The position numbers and the translations under genes were made by a program. Positions 38,491 to 47,687 of a stretch of DNA of 64,000 bases are shown here, one piece after another. The stretch covers positions 58,155 to 122,154 of the forward strand of contig OMZC01000063.1 of assembly GCA_900315395.1 (NCBI GenBank). The letters run 5' to 3'. Under the pieces are notes generated by a model that worked only from the letters and a program-made list of their open reading frames with translations, searched no databases and was not told the DNA's origin. This DNA is from an uncultured Gammaproteobacteria bacterium. Lineage in GTDB: Bacteria > Pseudomonadota > Gammaproteobacteria > Enterobacterales > Succinivibrionaceae. Every line of letters begins with the position of its first letter. The first letter of the stretch is position 1.

Positions 38491-39537
38491 TTAATCTTTA
38501 TCTTCAATAGTAAAGTCGGTAATTTTTTGCTCCCAGCAAGAAACTTTGTTTCTAAGTTCTAGAGCACTTCTTCTTTCTCTTTTAACTCCATGACTTAAGA
38601 GTTTAAAAAAGCAAACTGTTAAGAAATTATTCTTTGCACAAATCTTACTTAAAACATAAAGAAACTTTACTTTGTTTCTAGTAATTTTTGGCTTTTTCTC
38701 ATCGAAGAGATCTGATTTTGAAATGAGTTTTAAAGTTGCTGTTGCCATTGCAATATTTAGCAAACAGAACAATCTAATACCATATTCAGTAGTTGGCACT
38801 TTACAGATAAAAGCTAAAGCATCATCTAAATGACCCTGGCACAATGCAATGTAATTTTCTACCATGCTCTTGTATTCAGAATTTACAACTTTAGGTAAAT
38901 AGCTTACATTACGCTTTTTATCTTCAACTCTATCTTTTAAGATATTTGTAAGTTGCAAGCCTTCACCAAAGCTTACAGACAAAATCATCAGTGCATGCTT
39001 ATCAATTGTATGGTTATACTCGCAGAAAAGAGCTGCCAATAACTCGCCTACGACACCTGCAACATAGTAGCAGTACTTGTCTACATCATTGACATCTTTA
39101 ATGTCCAATCCCAGTAAAGATTGAGCCATGCCATAGCTCAAAATAGACACACCTTTAGACAGGATCATTTGAACTTTTCTTGGATAGGAACGAGTTCTAG
39201 AGATGACTCCCTGCATATCTTTTATAAGCTCAAACTCAGTTGTTTTAGCACCTTTTTGAACTAAATCCACAGCCTGTTTGTGCAAAGAAAGTAACTGCAT
39301 ATCATCAGAAAATTCATTTGAACAAAACTGAGCAAATGATACTAACCAAGCAATTTTCTGCTTTGTAGAAGCAATAGGATCATCTTCTACGGTATCAGCT
39401 ATTCTGCATAATAAGTATGCATTTGAAATGTAATCAATAAGTGATTCAGGCAACATCGGAATAGTTAAAGCAAATGTTCTTGAAACATTTTTTAAATGTT
39501 CCTGCTGTTTTTCAAAGTCGATTTGAGTCTGTTGCAT
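38491..39537 (-). CDS. Squalene/phytoene synthase family protein
   Basis: The 348-residue protein has the trans-isoprenyl synthase fold. Both Asp-rich motifs are present: DTVED at 48-52 and DRVED at 202-206. VSRTFALTIPMLP at the start and GLQLTNILKD before the second motif are also typical. The pattern LLCRIADTVEDD is closest to farnesyl-diphosphate farnesyltransferase (squalene synthase). No hopanoid (hpn, shc) or carotenoid (crt) gene is nearby, so the product (squalene, dehydrosqualene or other) is unknown. The C terminus shows no clear membrane anchor. It is divergent from yciA. Confidence 0.82.
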   Translation of the reverse strand: MQQTQIDFEKQQEHLKNVSRTFALTIPMLPESLIDYISNAYLLCRIADTVEDDPIASTKQKIAWLVSFAQFCSNEFSDDMQLLSLHKQAVDLVQKGAKTTEFELIKDMQGVISRTRSYPRKVQMILSKGVSILSYGMAQSLLGLDIKDVNDVDKYCYYVAGVVGELLAALFCEYNHTIDKHALMILSVSFGEGLQLTNILKDRVEDKKRNVSYLPKVVNSEYKSMVENYIALCQGHLDDALAFICKVPTTEYGIRLFCLLNIAMATATLKLISKSDLFDEKKPKITRNKVKFLYVLSKICAKNNFLTVCFFKLLSHGVKRERRSALELRNKVSCWEQKITDFTIEDKD

Positions 39538-39620
39538 TTTTTAAGTCACTTATATTGATTTCTGATGATGTATACTTGCACCATTATACAATGGTAACAA
39601 AGAATTTTATGGGACTAAGT

Positions 39621-40133
39621 ATGAAAGAAAATACTGAAAAAAGAGTTCACCCTCCTATTGGCAACCTCTTGTTAAGAACACTTGCTATGCCTGGTGATAC
39701 CAATCCTGCAGGAGATATTTTTGGTGGTTGGATTATGTCTCAGATGGATATTTCAGGAGCGATTTTAGCTAGAGAAATAGCCAATGGACGTGTTGTAACA
39801 GCTGCTGTTGAAGGCATGTCTTTTTTAAAGCCAGTAAGCGTAGGTGATGTGGTTTGTTGCTACGGAAAGTGCATTCATGTAGGACACACCTCTTTAAAAA
39901 TACATTTAGAGATTTGGGTAAAAAAACTAATTGAAAGCGAAACTAACGAGCACGCTGAAAGACATCTAGTTACAGAAGCCAACTATACCTACGTTGCTGT
40001 TGATAAGAACAAGAGACCTCGTCCATTACCAAAGACTGCGCCAATTGTTGCAGAAAAAGGAATTGATGCTGCTTCTGTTGGTTTAAATCCTGACGGAACA
40101 GTCAAAGACGGTGACTTTGAAGAATTTGAATAA
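39621..40133 (+). CDS. yciA: Acyl-CoA thioesterase YciA
   Basis: The hotdog-fold thioesterase has LLLRTLAMPGDTNPAGDIFG and GWIMSQMDISGAILA, with VEGMSFLKPVSVGDVVCCY after them, all very close to E. coli YciA. It hydrolyses short and medium acyl-CoA. The ATG at 39621 gives 170 residues, against about 132 in E. coli. The extra length is mainly a polar C-terminal tail after KRPRPLP. Further in-frame ATGs lie at 39591 and 39609, and the far upstream start overlaps the divergent gene and is rejected. Confidence 0.9.
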   Translation: MKENTEKRVHPPIGNLLLRTLAMPGDTNPAGDIFGGWIMSQMDISGAILAREIANGRVVTAAVEGMSFLKPVSVGDVVCCYGKCIHVGHTSLKIHLEIWVKKLIESETNEHAERHLVTEANYTYVAVDKNKRPRPLPKTAPIVAEKGIDAASVGLNPDGTVKDGDFEEFE

Positions 40134-40147
40134 AGTCTCCCAAAAGC

Positions 40148-40182
40148 AATAATACCAAGGAGCATTACCCCTTGGTATGTTG
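40148..40182. terminator. Hairpin between convergent yciA and acrR
   Basis: ATACCAAGG (40152-40160) pairs with CCTTGGTAT (40170-40178), and GCAA/TTGC can extend the stem. The U-tracts are poor on both sides, so efficiency is uncertain. Confidence 0.55.
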
Positions 40183-40184
40183 CA

Positions 40185-40832
40185 TTATATCTTTTTACTT
40201 AAGGCATCCTTAGTTATGTGGCTGATAGTTTCCATTTCTAGATCCACATAAAAAGCAAAGTTCTTCTTAATTTCATCAGCAAGATTCATTCTTGTCTGAT
40301 GCATATAACCTACAAAAAATACACCTAAGTGCTCAACAGCAGCTGAAATATCAAGATTTGGTGGCAACTGCTTTTTAGCAATGGCGTTTTTTAATACCAT
40401 CGCAAAACAGGCGTGTCTTTGAGCATTCTTTTCTAAAAACTTATCTCTTAAAGATTGATTACCTGAGGAGCCGTTCATGATAGCAATCATCATGGACATA
40501 AAAGGAGAGTTCATGAACTTGATGTTCTGATCTTCAACAATACCACCTAACCAAGCTTTAAACTTGCCTAATGGATCTGGTTCATTGACATCACTTGCGT
40601 CGTTTAAAAGGTTTAAAGAGAACTGATCCTGTTCTAGTGAATCAATAAGGCACAGTAACAGTTCTTCTTTATTTTCAAAATGCCAGTAGATAGCTCCACG
40701 AGTAACACCAGCATATTTTGCAATATCAGATAAACTTGTTCTTTCAAAACCGCGTCTTGAAAATAACCTACGAGCACTTGCGAGGATGTTCTTTTTGGTT
40801 TCCAAAGAGTCATCATGAGTTCTTCTAGGCAT
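40185..40832 (-). CDS. acrR: TetR/AcrR-family repressor
   Basis: The 215-residue protein has the TetR helix-turn-helix (TSLSDIAKYAGVTRGAIYWHF), nearly identical in pattern to E. coli AcrR, and the AcrR-type C-terminal ligand domain. It is divergent from acrAB, which it presumably represses. The ATG at 40832 begins MPRRTHDDS. The longer frame is rejected because it runs through an operator-like palindrome (40861-40874). Confidence 0.9.
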   Translation of the reverse strand: MPRRTHDDSLETKKNILASARRLFSRRGFERTSLSDIAKYAGVTRGAIYWHFENKEELLLCLIDSLEQDQFSLNLLNDASDVNEPDPLGKFKAWLGGIVEDQNIKFMNSPFMSMMIAIMNGSSGNQSLRDKFLEKNAQRHACFAMVLKNAIAKKQLPPNLDISAAVEHLGVFFVGYMHQTRMNLADEIKKNFAFYVDLEMETISHITKDALSKKI

Positions 40833-40860
40833 ATCTAATCCTGTCTTCGATTTCAAACAT

Positions 40861-40874
40861 ACATACAAGTATGT
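40861..40874. promoter_or_regulatory. Operator-like palindrome in the acrR promoter region
   Basis: ACATAC-AA-GTATGT is a perfect palindrome 29 bases before the acrR ATG. It shares the ACATAC/GTATGT half-sites of the known E. coli AcrR operator. Autorepression is inferred. Confidence 0.55.
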
Positions 40875-41052
40875 TATTACAAAACAGTGAATAGTGAAAC
40901 ACAATAATAGAAAAATTCTCGCGCCTTAATTATCAGGCGCTAAAAAATCGCCAAAATCCCTTAAAAAAGCTATTTATACATCACATTATTTTGATACCAT
41001 TGTAAAAGTAGCTACAAATTGAAAATAAAAGGACCTACATTCACTCAACTAA

Positions 41053-41082
41053 ACATACATCAATGTACGAATATACATACAT
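41053..41082. promoter_or_regulatory. AcrR-like half-site cluster upstream of acrA
   Basis: ACATACAT (41053-41060), ATGTACG (41063-41069) and ATACATACAT (41073-41082) give two direct and one inverted half-site. The first pair forms an imperfect palindrome resembling the AcrR box. Confidence 0.5.
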
Positions 41083-41333
41083 ATATCGAAAAATTGCCCA
41101 TTACACGGCACGGCCTTTTATATGATAATGAGCAGTTGCTCACATTCTGGCGGAGTTAAGTTTTAGGACAAACTACAGAAGCTATCTATCAACAACTTTT
41201 TTAGATAGCAAACGCACATAAATATAGTCACCTATAAGACACAAAGGCTGTATTGAAAGCGTTCAGAGCGACACAGAATTTTCAATGTAGATACAAAGAT
41301 TTTAATATTTCGATGCATCGAAGGAACCACTAA

Positions 41334-42491
41334 ATGTCATTGTTTAAATCTAACAAATATATCCTTTCAACAGTTGCTGTTGCATCTGTTCTAATGCTAT
41401 CTGCTTGTGGCGAACAGCCTCAACAACAGCATGGTGCTATGCCAGTAGACGTATTTACTGTGAAGACTGAAAACGTTCCAGTAATTTCACATCTAACCGG
41501 TAGAGCAACACCAACTCGTAAAGCTGAAGTTAGACCACAGGTAACAGGTATTCTTCAGAAGAGACTGTTTACCGAAGGTTCAACTGTACAGCAGGGTCAG
41601 CAGTTATATCAGATCGATCCTTCTGTATATGAAGCTAACGTAAAGAGTGCAGAGGCAAGCTTGGCAAGTGCTAAAGCAAACTTACACACCACTCAGCTAA
41701 GAGCTGAAAGATATACTCGCCTATTAGAGCAGAAAGCTGTAAGTAAGCAGGATTACGATGATGCTCAGGCTTCATTCTTAAGTGCAAAGGCAGCTGTAAG
41801 ATCAGCTGAGGCTGCATTAAGCAAGGCTAACATCGATTTAGCATACACAAAGGTATATGCTCCAATTTCAGGCACTATTAACCGTTCAAATGTAACAGAA
41901 GGTGCTTTAGTTGCAGCTGGTCAGGCAACTCCTCTGACCACCATTCAGCAGATGGATCCTATGTATGTTGATTTAGGCCAGAGCGCTGAAGATCACTTAG
42001 CTTTAAAGAAGAACTTAACCGAAGGTAAGTTATTAAACGATGGCAAAGCTAAAGTTGAGCTTTACTTCTCTGATGGTTCTAAGTATTCACAGGAAGGTAC
42101 CATTGAGTTTGCCGAAGTTAGTGTTGATGAAACCACTGGTATGGTTAACTTAAGAGCTATCGTTCCTAACCCAGACGGTGTTCTATTACCAGGCATCTTC
42201 TTAAGAGGTGATATTTATCAGGGCGTATTACCAAATGCTCCAGTTGTAATTGCTAATGGCGTACAAAGAGAAGCTAACGGTATCACCTACGTATATATCA
42301 TCGATGACAAAGGTACTGTTGCAAGACGTAACGTAAAGTTAAGCTACGAGTATGACAAGTATTTTGTTATCACAGACGGTATTAAAGTTGGCGATAAGGT
42401 TATTACCAGCAACGTACAGAAGATCCGTGAAGGCGTACCTGTAGTTCCAATAGATCCAAATGCTAAACAGCAGGCACCAGCATCTAAGTAA
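41334..42491 (+). CDS. acrA: RND efflux periplasmic adaptor (AcrA/MexA family)
   Basis: The 385-residue lipoprotein has the lipobox LSAC with Cys25, the lipoyl halves (VRPQVTGILQKRLFTEGS and APISGTINRSNVTEGA), an alpha-hairpin of Ala-rich helices between them, and the beta-barrel part. It bridges the AcrB pump to an outer-membrane channel. AAGGA precedes the ATG. The acrA stop and acrB start are 18 bases apart. No tolC-like gene is present in the window. Confidence 0.95.
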   Translation: MSLFKSNKYILSTVAVASVLMLSACGEQPQQQHGAMPVDVFTVKTENVPVISHLTGRATPTRKAEVRPQVTGILQKRLFTEGSTVQQGQQLYQIDPSVYEANVKSAEASLASAKANLHTTQLRAERYTRLLEQKAVSKQDYDDAQASFLSAKAAVRSAEAALSKANIDLAYTKVYAPISGTINRSNVTEGALVAAGQATPLTTIQQMDPMYVDLGQSAEDHLALKKNLTEGKLLNDGKAKVELYFSDGSKYSQEGTIEFAEVSVDETTGMVNLRAIVPNPDGVLLPGIFLRGDIYQGVLPNAPVVIANGVQREANGITYVYIIDDKGTVARRNVKLSYEYDKYFVITDGIKVGDKVITSNVQKIREGVPVVPIDPNAKQQAPASK

Positions 42492-42509
42492 TAACGAGGA
42501 ATGTAAATA

Positions 42510-45500
42510 ATGGCTCGCTTTTTTATTAATCGTCCAATTTTTGCTTGGGTGATTGCGATCTGTATCATGCTGGCAGGTGTGTTCTCTGTAAACACATTAC
42601 CAGTATCTCAATACCCTACAATTGCACCTCCATCAGTATCTATTGAGGCTTCATACCCAGGTGCTGACGCTGCAACTGTAGAAAGATCTGTAACCCAGAT
42701 CATCGAACAGAACATGACTGGTCTTGACGGCTACATGTACATGAGCTCCACTTCAGACTCATATGGTGACGCAAGAATCGTTATCACTTTTGAACCAGGT
42801 ACCAATGCAGATATTGCACAGGTTCAGGTTCAGAACAAGATGCAGCAGACACAGTCTCAGCTACCTACAACTGTTCAGCAAAACGGTGTTGACGTATCTA
42901 AGTCTACTGATGCTTTCCTTTTAGTTGCAGGTCTTGTAACCAAGGATGATCAGCATACTTCAGATGACTTGTCTGATTACATTGAGTCAAACCTAAAAGA
43001 GCCTTTAGCTCGTGTTAAAGGTGTAGGTTCTCTACAGGTTTTCGGTGCTAAGTACGCAATGCGTATTTGGGTTGATCCTAAGAAACTTGCAAATTACTCA
43101 TTATCAGCAGGTGAAGTTTTAGCTGCTATTCAGGCTCAGAATGCTCAGGTTACTTACGGTTCATTAGGTGGTACCCCTGCAATTCCTGGTCAGATGTATG
43201 CTTATACCATCACCGGTCAGAAACGTTTAGAGAACGCAGAGCAGTTCCAGAATATTCTTTTAAGAGTAAACCAGGATGGTACAAAGGTTTACTTAAAGGA
43301 TATTGGTACTGTTGAATTAGGTTCTGAGTTCTATGGTGCTCACGTAACTTACAATGGCAGAGCTTGTTCTGGTTTGGCTGTAAGACTGGCATCTGGTGCT
43401 AACGCATTGGATACAGCAAAAAGAGTTAAAGCTGAGATCGACAAGTTAAAGCCTTATTTCCCAGAGTGGATTGAGGCTACATACCCATATGACACCACAG
43501 AATTCATTCAGGTTTCTATCAACGAAGTAGTTCATACCCTGATCGAAGCTATTATTCTGGTTGTGTTCATTATGTACCTGTTCTTACAGAACTTTAGAGC
43601 TACATTGATCCCATCAATTACAGTTCCTGTAGTTCTATTAGGTACATTCGCAATCATGCAGGTATGCGGATTCTCTATCAATACCTTAACCATGTTCGGT
43701 TTGGTGTTGGCGATCGGTCTGTTAGTTGATGATGCGATCGTTGTTGTAGAAAACGTAGAACGTATTCTTCATGAAGAACCAAACTTAACTCCTAAGCAGG
43801 CTACCATTAAGTCAATGGATGAAATTACTGGCGCTCTGATCGGTATTGCGTTAGTTCTGTCAGCTGTGTTCATCCCTATGGCATTCTTCGGTGGTTCTAC
43901 CGGTATTATTTACAGACAGTTCTCTATTACCATCGTATCTGCAATGGTTCTATCTGTTGCTATTGCGATTATTCTTACTCCTGCTCTTTGCGCAAGTATT
44001 CTGTTACCTCCAAACGCAAAAGAAGAGAAGAAGACTTGGTTTACTGCTTTAAATAGCCGTTTTGATAAGATTTATTCTCCAATCAGAAAACTATTAACTT
44101 TATGGAACAATTTCTTTGCTTATATTTCAGAGAAATATCAGCAGAAAGTTAAGGTTATCGTAAAGAGAATTGGTCGCTATCTTGTTTACTATGTAGCAAT
44201 CTGTGTTGCTTTAGTATTCTGCTTTACTAGAATTCCTACAGCTTTCTTACCTAGTGAAGACCAAGGTGTGTTAATGACTATGGTTTCATTACCATCAGGT
44301 TCTACCCTTGAGAAAACTGATAGCGTTCTAAATCAGGTAAGACAGTACTTTACTTCAGCTGAACAAGAAAACGTATACAGTGTGATGACCGTATCTGGCT
44401 TCTCATTTGCAGGTCAGGGTCAGAATGCTGGTATGGGCTTTATCAAGATGAAAGACTGGTCTGAAAGAACTAGAGCAGATCAGCATGCTGATGCTATTGC
44501 AAACCGTGCTTATATGCCTCTATTAGGTGGTATTAGAGATGGTTTAGCATTCGCATTCAACATTCCTGCAATTCCTGAATTAGGTACAGCCAACGGTTTC
44601 GACTTATTCTTAGTTGACCAAGGTTCAGCAGGTCACGATGCTTTAATGAAAGTACGTAATCAGTACATCTATGCAGCATCACAGTCACCTCTGTTAACAC
44701 AGGTTCGTGCTAACGGTATGGATGACACTCCACAGTTAAAGATTAACATTGACTATGAAAAGGCAATGTCATTAGGTCTTTCACCTACCGATATCAACAA
44801 CACCTTCTCTGTTGCATGGGGTTCTGCTTATGTAGATAACTTCATGGATAGAAACCGTGTTAAGAAGGTATATGTTCAAGGTCAGGCAAAAGATCGTATG
44901 ACTGAGAACGATCTGAAGAAGTGGTACGTAAAGAGCAACACTGGAAAAATGGTTCCTTTCAGTGCTTTCGTAACCACAGAGTGGAGCTATGGTTCACCTC
45001 GTCTAGAGCGTTTCAACGGTTTAGGCGCAGTTGAAATCCAGGGTTCTGCAGCTCCTGGCGTATCTTCAGGTCAGGCTATGAACGAGATGCAGAGAATTGC
45101 TGATGAAGTATTACCTGCAGGCTACGGTATTTCTTGGTACGGTGTGTCATACCAAGAGCAGTTAGCAGGCGCTCAGGGTCCTATGCTTTACTTAGTATCT
45201 CTGTTAGTTGTGTTCTTATCACTTGCAGCTCTATATGAAAGCTGGTCAATTCCTTTTGCTGTTATGTTAGTGGTTCCATTAGGAATTATCGGTGCTATTT
45301 TAGCTGCTCTGATTACACAGTACGTCCCTGTAAAGACCGTGCTTTCTAACGACGTTTACTTCCAGGTTGGTCTGTTAACCACAGTAGGTCTAGCAGCAAA
45401 GAACGCTATTCTGATTGTTGAGTTCGCAAAAGACCTGTACGACAGAGGCGAAAGATTAACAGAAGCTGTTATTCACGCTGCTAAGATCCGTTTCCGTCCT

Positions 45501-45758
45501 ATCTTGATGACCTCAATGGCCTTCATCTTAGGTGTTACCCCTCTAGCATTAAGCTCTGGTGCTGGTGCTGCAGGTCGTAACGAAATCGGTTTCTGCGTTA
45601 TCGGTGGTATGTTAACTGCTACTGTATTGGCTATCTTCTACGTTCCTGTATTCTTCGTGTTAGTAATGAGATACTTCACTAAGTATGTTTCAGCTGAAGA
45701 AAAGCAGAAGAAACTAGAAGAGCACGATAAAGAGCTTAAAGAGCAGTTAAAGATCTAA
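42510..45758 (+). CDS. acrB: RND multidrug efflux pump (AcrB/MexB family)
   Basis: The 1082-residue inner-membrane pump follows AcrB closely. The proton-relay Asp407-Asp408 is in GLLVDDAIVVVEN, at the same numbering as E. coli AcrB, and the essential lysine lies in GLAAKNAILIVEFA. SYPGADAATVE, FGGSTGIIYRQFS and the family's GFSFAGQGQNAG loop are present. It is about 30 residues longer than AcrB, mainly in the cytoplasmic linker after LTPALCASIL. Drug or bile export is expected. Confidence 0.96.
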   Translation: MARFFINRPIFAWVIAICIMLAGVFSVNTLPVSQYPTIAPPSVSIEASYPGADAATVERSVTQIIEQNMTGLDGYMYMSSTSDSYGDARIVITFEPGTNADIAQVQVQNKMQQTQSQLPTTVQQNGVDVSKSTDAFLLVAGLVTKDDQHTSDDLSDYIESNLKEPLARVKGVGSLQVFGAKYAMRIWVDPKKLANYSLSAGEVLAAIQAQNAQVTYGSLGGTPAIPGQMYAYTITGQKRLENAEQFQNILLRVNQDGTKVYLKDIGTVELGSEFYGAHVTYNGRACSGLAVRLASGANALDTAKRVKAEIDKLKPYFPEWIEATYPYDTTEFIQVSINEVVHTLIEAIILVVFIMYLFLQNFRATLIPSITVPVVLLGTFAIMQVCGFSINTLTMFGLVLAIGLLVDDAIVVVENVERILHEEPNLTPKQATIKSMDEITGALIGIALVLSAVFIPMAFFGGSTGIIYRQFSITIVSAMVLSVAIAIILTPALCASILLPPNAKEEKKTWFTALNSRFDKIYSPIRKLLTLWNNFFAYISEKYQQKVKVIVKRIGRYLVYYVAICVALVFCFTRIPTAFLPSEDQGVLMTMVSLPSGSTLEKTDSVLNQVRQYFTSAEQENVYSVMTVSGFSFAGQGQNAGMGFIKMKDWSERTRADQHADAIANRAYMPLLGGIRDGLAFAFNIPAIPELGTANGFDLFLVDQGSAGHDALMKVRNQYIYAASQSPLLTQVRANGMDDTPQLKINIDYEKAMSLGLSPTDINNTFSVAWGSAYVDNFMDRNRVKKVYVQGQAKDRMTENDLKKWYVKSNTGKMVPFSAFVTTEWSYGSPRLERFNGLGAVEIQGSAAPGVSSGQAMNEMQRIADEVLPAGYGISWYGVSYQEQLAGAQGPMLYLVSLLVVFLSLAALYESWSIPFAVMLVVPLGIIGAILAALITQYVPVKTVLSNDVYFQVGLLTTVGLAAKNAILIVEFAKDLYDRGERLTEAVIHAAKIRFRPILMTSMAFILGVTPLALSSGAGAAGRNEIGFCVIGGMLTATVLAIFYVPVFFVLVMRYFTKYVSAEEKQKKLEEHDKELKEQLKI

Positions 45759-45777
45759 TCCCAAATTGCCCAATAAA

Positions 45778-45807
45778 AAAGGTAATCCTTACGGATTACC
45801 TTTTTTT
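45778..45807 (+). terminator. Intrinsic terminator of acrAB
   Basis: GGTAATCC (45781-45788), a TTAC loop and GGATTACC (45793-45800), then seven T. The A-run on the left also makes it usable from the other strand. Confidence 0.9.
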
Positions 45808-45857
45808 GTGCTTCAAATTTGAAAGCAAAGAACTAGTTCTAATGATCCTTTGAATAA

Positions 45858-47000
45858 TTATCCTAAGGTATTTAACAGACCTTCATTGATATCATCTAAG
45901 AATGGGCTAGTTGCAAAAGGACCTTCACGTAAGCAAGATCCTAATAAAACCACATCATTTGTATCTTCACTCTTAGTAAAGATCTCAGGTAATAAAATAC
46001 CTAAAGACTGAACATAAAGAGCATTGTTCAAATTACAATTGTTTAGTACTTTTCTGGTTCTTTTAATTGCCAAAGCTAATTCAAAAGCATCATGCTTGTT
46101 TATTGCATAATGGCGATCATCCATATTCTCTAAAGCAAATTTCTTTTTAAATGATAAGAAGTAGTACTTTTTACCAAATAGAGGAATTGAGTTTAGAACA
46201 ATCTGATTGATTAAAGATGATGACATCAAAGCCTCAGCCCACAGACTATCCATTAACAGGATGTAGCTGTCTGATGTGGTGTCAAATACCTGGTAGTGCT
46301 CTCTTAAAACTAGAGGTCCAATTACAAGCGCATTCTGTTTACCTAACATTAAGAAGTCATCAGCTACTTCTCCAGACTCTAATAGAGGAGATGGAAGGTC
46401 ATTTGCTAATTGTTTCTTCTTTAGAATGTTCTTTACATAAACAAATGATAAAGAATCATTCAAGCCATCTGGAGCTGTAAGATCTTCTACATCTGTAGGA
46501 GCTCTTAGAGCATTGTTAAACAGGGCTCTGTCAGATACCTTACCTACTAAAGAGTAGGTTGGCAGAATTACAGAATGAAACTCATAGTAAATTCCATCAC
46601 GTAAATTGCTGTCTAAGTCATGTGATCTAGTGTTGGCAAAAGCGCTGTATAAAGACAATGCATAACGTAAAGACTGATTTACTCTTACATTAGTTAATCT
46701 GCATAATCTATGTGAACTTGGACTAAACAGTAGATATACTTCATTGCCATCTACCATCTGCTTTTGAAAAGCACTTTCATCTAATAGTGATGACTTTACC
46801 CAATTGTCATGAAGTTTTTGATCAACAGCTAAGATGTAGTATTTACCATCTTCACTTAAATATAGCTCCCAACAATCAGATTCATCCTCCTTATCACCGA
46901 TGGTTATTCCACAGGATAAGGTAAAACCATTTTCAAATATGGAATGATCTTCTTCATCATTTAAAAGAAACTTGCTTTCATCAACTATAAAGTCCGCCAT
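45858..47000 (-). CDS. Conserved-looking protein of unknown function (380 aa)
   Basis: I do not recognise this protein. It is acidic, has no signal peptide or membrane helix, and should be cytosolic. It reads as a mixed alpha/beta protein. The N-terminal third (ENGFTLSCGITIG, CWELYLSEDGKYYILAVD) is beta-rich. Around residue 260 it becomes helical (LAIKRTRKVLNNCNLNNALYVQSLGILLPEIF). Codon use resembles its neighbours, so recent transfer is not suggested. It converges on acrAB and is divergent from flavodoxin. It is monocistronic, so context offers no clue. Confidence 0.7.
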   Translation of the reverse strand: MADFIVDESKFLLNDEEDHSIFENGFTLSCGITIGDKEDESDCWELYLSEDGKYYILAVDQKLHDNWVKSSLLDESAFQKQMVDGNEVYLLFSPSSHRLCRLTNVRVNQSLRYALSLYSAFANTRSHDLDSNLRDGIYYEFHSVILPTYSLVGKVSDRALFNNALRAPTDVEDLTAPDGLNDSLSFVYVKNILKKKQLANDLPSPLLESGEVADDFLMLGKQNALVIGPLVLREHYQVFDTTSDSYILLMDSLWAEALMSSSLINQIVLNSIPLFGKKYYFLSFKKKFALENMDDRHYAINKHDAFELALAIKRTRKVLNNCNLNNALYVQSLGILLPEIFTKSEDTNDVVLLGSCLREGPFATSPFLDDINEGLLNTLG

Positions 47001-47171
47001 AAAACTGCCTGCTTTTTGTCTCTAAATTATCTATGTGTGTATATTTTCCTATATTTGGATCTTGTATCAAAGAAAATTAAATAAACATGATAAAGGTTAG
47101 CAACTAGGCAATGTACTTTTAATTTTCTCAATATAATATGCACAGTTATTCATGTTAGGGTTTATTAGAAG

Positions 47172-47681
47172 ATGAAAGACGTCGCTTTATTTTATGGCAC
47201 ATATACTGGTGTTACTGGCACAGTAGCACAAAAGATTGTAAATGAGCTTGGCGCTGACAAAGTTGATTTATATAACATTTGCAAAGACGGCGACAAGATG
47301 GAGAACTACAAGAAGCTTATCATTGGTACTTCAACCTGGAGTATTGGTGAGCTTCAAGAAGACTGGGATGCTTTCATGCCTAAGTTACAGAAGATGGATT
47401 TTACAGGTAAAACTGTAGCCCTTTTCGGTACTGGAGATCAGGTAGGATATCCTGATACATTCTTAGATGGAATGGGCATGTTATATGAGACTTTCCAGTA
47501 CCGTGGAGCTAAATTCATTGGCTTCTGGCCTACACAGGGTTATGACTTTACAAGTCCACTACCTCTGTTAGATCATGATCATTTCGTAGGTTTGGCAATC
47601 GATGAAGATAATCAGCCTGAACTTACAGATGAAAGAATTAAAGAATGGTGCAAAATGATTAAACCTGAATTAGGTCTTTAA
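47172..47681 (+). CDS. fldA: Flavodoxin (long-chain)
   Basis: The 169-residue electron carrier has the FMN phosphate loop GTYTGVTGT near residues 9-17, GTSTWSIGELQEDWD around 53-67 and the FGTGDQVGYPDTF loop. The family consensus at the first loop is TxTGNT; Val replaces Asn here. It would serve reductive enzymes such as pyruvate or biotin/methionine pathway partners. TATAAT lies at 47132-47137. Confidence 0.95.
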   Translation: MKDVALFYGTYTGVTGTVAQKIVNELGADKVDLYNICKDGDKMENYKKLIIGTSTWSIGELQEDWDAFMPKLQKMDFTGKTVALFGTGDQVGYPDTFLDGMGMLYETFQYRGAKFIGFWPTQGYDFTSPLPLLDHDHFVGLAIDEDNQPELTDERIKEWCKMIKPELGL

Positions 47682-47687
47682 TCATTG

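Larger units (their letters stand above)
40833..41333. promoter_or_regulatory. acrR-acrA divergent control region (about 500 bp)
   Basis: No gene is seen. The region is crowded with symmetry: the acrR-side operator at 40861, a GCGCCT/AGGCGC hairpin (40921-40940), and an ACATACAT-rich cluster (41053-41082) with three AcrR-like half-sites. Further downstream are a perfect TGAGCAGTTGCTCA palindrome (41129-41142), a GCTATCT/AGATAGC hairpin (41181-41209) and a perfect TTCGATGCATCGAA palindrome (41309-41322) touching the acrA ribosome-binding site. Confidence 0.5.

Noticed and set aside
41334-45758. A missing tolC-type channel gene as evidence of a broken pump
   Set aside because: AcrAB operons commonly rely on a tolC located elsewhere, so its absence here means little.
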